Assembly: GCA_001072465.1 (NCBI GenBank) | Contig: JVKM01000063.1 | Coordinates: forward strand, 6,699 to 70,698 | Direction: 5' to 3' | DNA: 64,000 bases | Source: Xylanimonas cellulosilytica | GTDB taxonomy: Bacteria > Actinomycetota > Actinomycetes > Actinomycetales > Actinomycetaceae | In this document: piece by piece, positions 61,270 to 64,000 of the stretch | Numbering within the stretch: the first letter of the stretch is position 1 | How the letters are laid out: every line of letters begins with the position of its first letter | Made by a program: the position numbers and the translations under genes | The notes under the pieces: model-generated | The model's database searches: none | What the model was told of the DNA's origin: nothing | What the model saw: only the letters and a program-made list of their open reading frames with translations

Positions 61270-62127
61270 ATGACGACACCCGATCACGACCTGCGTAAGG
61301 TCCAGAAGCTCCTGACGCTGATCCTGGCCGAGCTCGACCGGGTGTGCCGACACATCGGGGTGTCCTACGCGATCTACGGCGGCACCGCGATCGGCGCGAT
61401 CCGCCACGGCGGCTTTATTCCGTGGGATGACGACATCGACGTGATGATGACGCGCGCCGACTACGAGCGCTTCCTGGCCGAGGCTCCTGCCCTGATGGAT
61501 GAGCGTTTCCGCCTGGATAACACGCGCACGCGCGACGATTTCCCCTTCATGTTCACGAAGATGGTCATGCCGGGGACCCTGTTGATCCCCGAGGCGGACA
61601 AGGACTCGAAGTACCGGATGCCCTTCTTCCTGGACATCCTGCCCCTCGATGAGATTCCGGCCGACGAGAAGGCCTTCCAGGAGATGTCGCGCCAGTCATG
61701 GCTGTGGGGTCGCCTGCTGTTCTTGCAGGGCACCCCTCGTCCGCACCTGATCAACACGCCCGCCTGGAAGAAGGCCCTGATTTTCTCGGCGACGACCCTC
61801 GCGCACCTGGGCCTGAAGGCGGTGCGCGCGACGCCGGCGAGCCTGCAGGCCAGGTGGGAGCGCGCGGTTCGCCGCTACGAGGGGACGGGCACGGGTGTGT
61901 ACGCCGACTTCACGATGCGCGACCCGCAGAACTGGATCGTGCGCGAGGAGGAGTTCTTCCCCACCCGCGACGTTCCTTTCGAGGACATCACGGTGATGAT
62001 CCAGAACGAATACGACGCCCTGCTGCGCCGCGGATACGGCGACTACATGCAGCTGCCTCCCCCGGAGCAGCGTTACAACCACGAGGCCGCCGTCATCGAC
62101 TTCGGCCCCTACGCCGACAGCCTGTAA
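61270..62127 (+). CDS. licD: LicD family phosphocholine transferase (first)
   Basis: A 285-residue LicD protein: YAIYGGTAIGAIRHGGFIPWDDDIDVMM (about 38-65) contains the nucleotidyltransferase-like DDDID metal motif. MPFFLDILPLDEIP and NEYDALLRRGYGDYMQLPP complete the family pattern. LicD enzymes move phosphocholine from CDP-choline to glycan acceptors. GGAGG 5 nt before the ATG fixes the start. A related second licD follows by 31 bp, as in pneumococcus, where two copies modify two sugars. Confidence 0.93.
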   Translation: MTTPDHDLRKVQKLLTLILAELDRVCRHIGVSYAIYGGTAIGAIRHGGFIPWDDDIDVMMTRADYERFLAEAPALMDERFRLDNTRTRDDFPFMFTKMVMPGTLLIPEADKDSKYRMPFFLDILPLDEIPADEKAFQEMSRQSWLWGRLLFLQGTPRPHLINTPAWKKALIFSATTLAHLGLKAVRATPASLQARWERAVRRYEGTGTGVYADFTMRDPQNWIVREEEFFPTRDVPFEDITVMIQNEYDALLRRGYGDYMQLPPPEQRYNHEAAVIDFGPYADSL

Positions 62128-62158
62128 GCCTCACGGCCCTGAAACGATCGGAGAACTG

Positions 62159-63058
62159 ATGAGCGCAGCAGACCCCGCAACCCTGGCAGCCATTCAGCGC
62201 GTCACCAAGCGATGCCTCGCCGAGATCGATCGCGTCTGCACACTCCTAGATATTCGTTACGTCGCCTACGGAGGCACTGCGATCGGGGCTGTGCGCCACC
62301 AGGGCTTCATCCCGTGGGACGACGACGGGGACGTGTGCATGCCGCGGGCGGATTACGAGCGTTTCATCGCCGAGGCCCCGGCCCTCCTCGGGGACGAGTT
62401 CTTCATCGCTTCCCCCGCCACTCACCCCGACTATCCGATCAGCTTCGGCGTCCTGGGCCTGAAGGGCTCGGAGTTCGTCTCGAAGGTCGCGAAGGACCGC
62501 TCGTTCCGCATGCCGATCGGCGTGGACCTGTTCGTCCTGGATGAGATCGCGGACGACGCTGCTCGCTTCCGCGCCCAGTCGCGCGGCACGTGGCTGTGGG
62601 CGCGCCTCATGTTCCTGCGCTCGATCCCCAACCCGCCGACGGGCCTGCCCACGCCCGCGCGCCAGCTAGCCTCGGCGGCGATGGCCTGCGCCCACTGGGG
62701 CATGCGGGCGCTGCGCGTCAACGAGGCCTCGCTGTATCGTCGCTGGCTGCGCGCCGCCCTGAAGGGCCGCGAGAATCCGCAGAAGGCGGCCGACGGCTCG
62801 ATCCTCTTCGGTGATTTTTCGACGCGCGATCCTCGCCGCTGGAGCGCCTCCGAGGCCGAGCTCTTCCCGGCCCGCTCCGTTCCCTTCGAGGACATCACGG
62901 TGCGCATCCCGGCCGCTTACGACGTCGTACTCACGCGCGGCTACGGGGATTACATGCGCATTCCGGATCCTCAGGATCGGGTCACCCACGAGCCCTTCCA
63001 CATCGTCTTTGGACCCAACGATCCGGGGCCCGAGGCCCCCGAGGAGGCCGGCGCGTGA
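62159..63058 (+). CDS. licD: LicD family phosphocholine transferase (second)
   Basis: A 299-residue LicD protein, clearly a paralogue of the first: VAYGGTAIGAVRHQGFIPWDDDGDVCM, with Gly in place of Ile in the acidic motif (DDDGD) but the Asp residues kept. MPIGVDLFVLDEIA and YDVVLTRGYGDYMRIPDPQ follow. It probably modifies a different position or acceptor than the first. Its GTGA overlap with the next gene links it to a flippase. Confidence 0.92.
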   Translation: MSAADPATLAAIQRVTKRCLAEIDRVCTLLDIRYVAYGGTAIGAVRHQGFIPWDDDGDVCMPRADYERFIAEAPALLGDEFFIASPATHPDYPISFGVLGLKGSEFVSKVAKDRSFRMPIGVDLFVLDEIADDAARFRAQSRGTWLWARLMFLRSIPNPPTGLPTPARQLASAAMACAHWGMRALRVNEASLYRRWLRAALKGRENPQKAADGSILFGDFSTRDPRRWSASEAELFPARSVPFEDITVRIPAAYDVVLTRGYGDYMRIPDPQDRVTHEPFHIVFGPNDPGPEAPEEAGA

Positions 63059-64000
63059 GCGAGAAGGACACCACGGCCTCGTCCATGCCGCCCGACTCCG
63101 GCGACGCGCAGGTTGAGGCCACGGAGGAGGCCCTCGAGTCGCGCGGCCAGCTGGGGCGCGACTACCTGTGGAACACGGCGGCCTCCCTCATGTCGAGCCT
63201 CGCCGTCGTCATCATGGGCGTGGCGATCATGCGCTCGGGCGCCACAGATTCCTTCGCACGCGCCCAGTACGGACTGTTCACGCTGGCGCTGGCGATCGGC
63301 CAGCAGTATCAGACTGTTGGCCTGTACGAGGTGCGCACCTTCCACGTGACGGACGTGCGTCGCCGCTTCGACTTCGGTACCTACCTGTCGACACGCCTGT
63401 TGACCTGCCTGGTCATGGTCGGCCTCATCGCCTACCACTCATGGACTGCGTCGACGAAGGACCCCTACCCCGCGTTCACGGTCATCGCGGCGATGGCTCT
63501 CCTGCGCATCTTCGACGCCTTCGAGGACGTGTATTACTCGGAGTTCCAGCGCTCGGGTCGCCTCGACATCGCGGGCAAGGCCTGCTTCGCGCGCATTTTC
63601 ACGACGACCTTCCTGTGGTCGGGACTCTACTGGTTCACCCAGGACCTCCTCGTGTCCACGATCATTACCTTCGCGGTCACCTGCGTGGTGCTCGTGGTGG
63701 CCTACGGGCTGCCCGCGCGCGGCGTGTTCTCACTGCTGCCCTCCCTCAATCTCCGAGGCATCGCCGGAATCCTGTGGGAGTGCCTGCCCCTGTTCATCGC
63801 CGCGTTCCTCAACCAGTACCTGGCGAACGCGCCGCGTTTTGCTATCCACGCGAGCCTCGGCGACGAGGAGCTGGGCGTCTTCGCGATCATCTACATGCCG
63901 GCGGTCGCGATCAACATGCTGTCGCTGTTCGTGTTCCGTCCGCTGCTTACCCGCATGGCGCTGCGGTGGGCGGAGGGCAAGCGCGAGGAGTTCCTGTCGA
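63055..64000 (+). CDS. polysaccharide flippase (Wzx/TacF-like), cut by window end
   Basis: The first 315 residues of a MOP-superfamily membrane protein. A hydrophilic Asp/Glu-rich N-terminus (about 35 residues) precedes GRDYLWNTAASLMSSLAVVIMG and at least eight helices; ESRGQLGRDY, LFTLALAIGQQY and ECLPLFIAAFLNQYLANAPRF are typical of Wzx flippases. The GTG overlaps the licD stop by 4 bp. In pneumococcus the flippase TacF is encoded beside two licD genes and passes only choline-modified units, so the same role is proposed here. Confidence 0.82.
   Translation, partial: MSEKDTTASSMPPDSGDAQVEATEEALESRGQLGRDYLWNTAASLMSSLAVVIMGVAIMRSGATDSFARAQYGLFTLALAIGQQYQTVGLYEVRTFHVTDVRRRFDFGTYLSTRLLTCLVMVGLIAYHSWTASTKDPYPAFTVIAAMALLRIFDAFEDVYYSEFQRSGRLDIAGKACFARIFTTTFLWSGLYWFTQDLLVSTIITFAVTCVVLVVAYGLPARGVFSLLPSLNLRGIAGILWECLPLFIAAFLNQYLANAPRFAIHASLGDEELGVFAIIYMPAVAINMLSLFVFRPLLTRMALRWAEGKREEFLS

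Overview
The window is a stretch of a high-G+C actinobacterial chromosome. WhiB, MtrAB-LpqB, SigR/RsrA, bL37, an Rv3235-like protein and a DUF3499/Rv3259-like pair all point to Actinobacteria. Combined with an oral-type surface locus carrying phosphocholine genes, the best guess is the Actinomycetaceae (Schaalia/Actinomyces odontolyticus-like); that assignment is inference. Genes are densely packed: most neighbours overlap by 4-8 bp or sit within 10 bp, and no gap reaches 300 bases. No tRNA, rRNA, CRISPR array or intact transposase was seen. The only mobile-element hint is a 19-bp tandem array at the left edge.

Region 1 (0.2-10.8 kb): ribosomal protein bL37, the anti-sigma/sigma pair RsrA-SigR, then doxX-aroA-rsgA, two related small membrane proteins, a glutamine amidotransferase and the SbcCD nuclease. 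Region 2 (10.8-15.4 kb): DUF6912, a CpaE-like ATPase, a SAF protein, a small HTH protein, a LysM protein and an Rv3235-like protein. Region 3 (15.4-24 kb, reverse strand): secA, hpf, comF, then lpqB-mtrB-mtrA. Region 4 (24-32.5 kb): a coupled envelope operon (membrane protein, DUF4129, DUF4350, MoxR, DUF58), then SpoIIM-like, RDD, DUF3499 and an Rv3259-like protein.

Region 5 (32.5-64 kb) is mostly cell-surface polysaccharide. It holds a WhiB-GT2-DUF5719 set, rmlB, several glycosyltransferases, two DUF2142 membrane proteins, a Wzm/Wzt-type ABC exporter, an AlgX-like protein and an acyltransferase, an RgpF-like protein and an epimerase. It ends in a phosphocholine operon: a LicC-LicA fusion with an N-terminal winged helix, LicB, two LicD proteins and a flippase cut by the window edge. 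A secreted NlpC/P60 hydrolase with choline-binding-type repeats lies about 13 kb before it. Together these suggest that choline is imported, activated, attached to a surface glycan and then used as an anchor for a cell-wall hydrolase.

Two DNA-level signals cut across the annotation. First, a 13-mer, CCCCGGCCTCGTC, occurs seven times exactly, and its 8-bp core about 49 times by hand count, once as an inverted pair forming a hairpin. Second, at least nine unlinked gene starts have a TANNNT -10 box only 6-7 nt upstream, which implies leaderless mRNAs and fixes several start codons.
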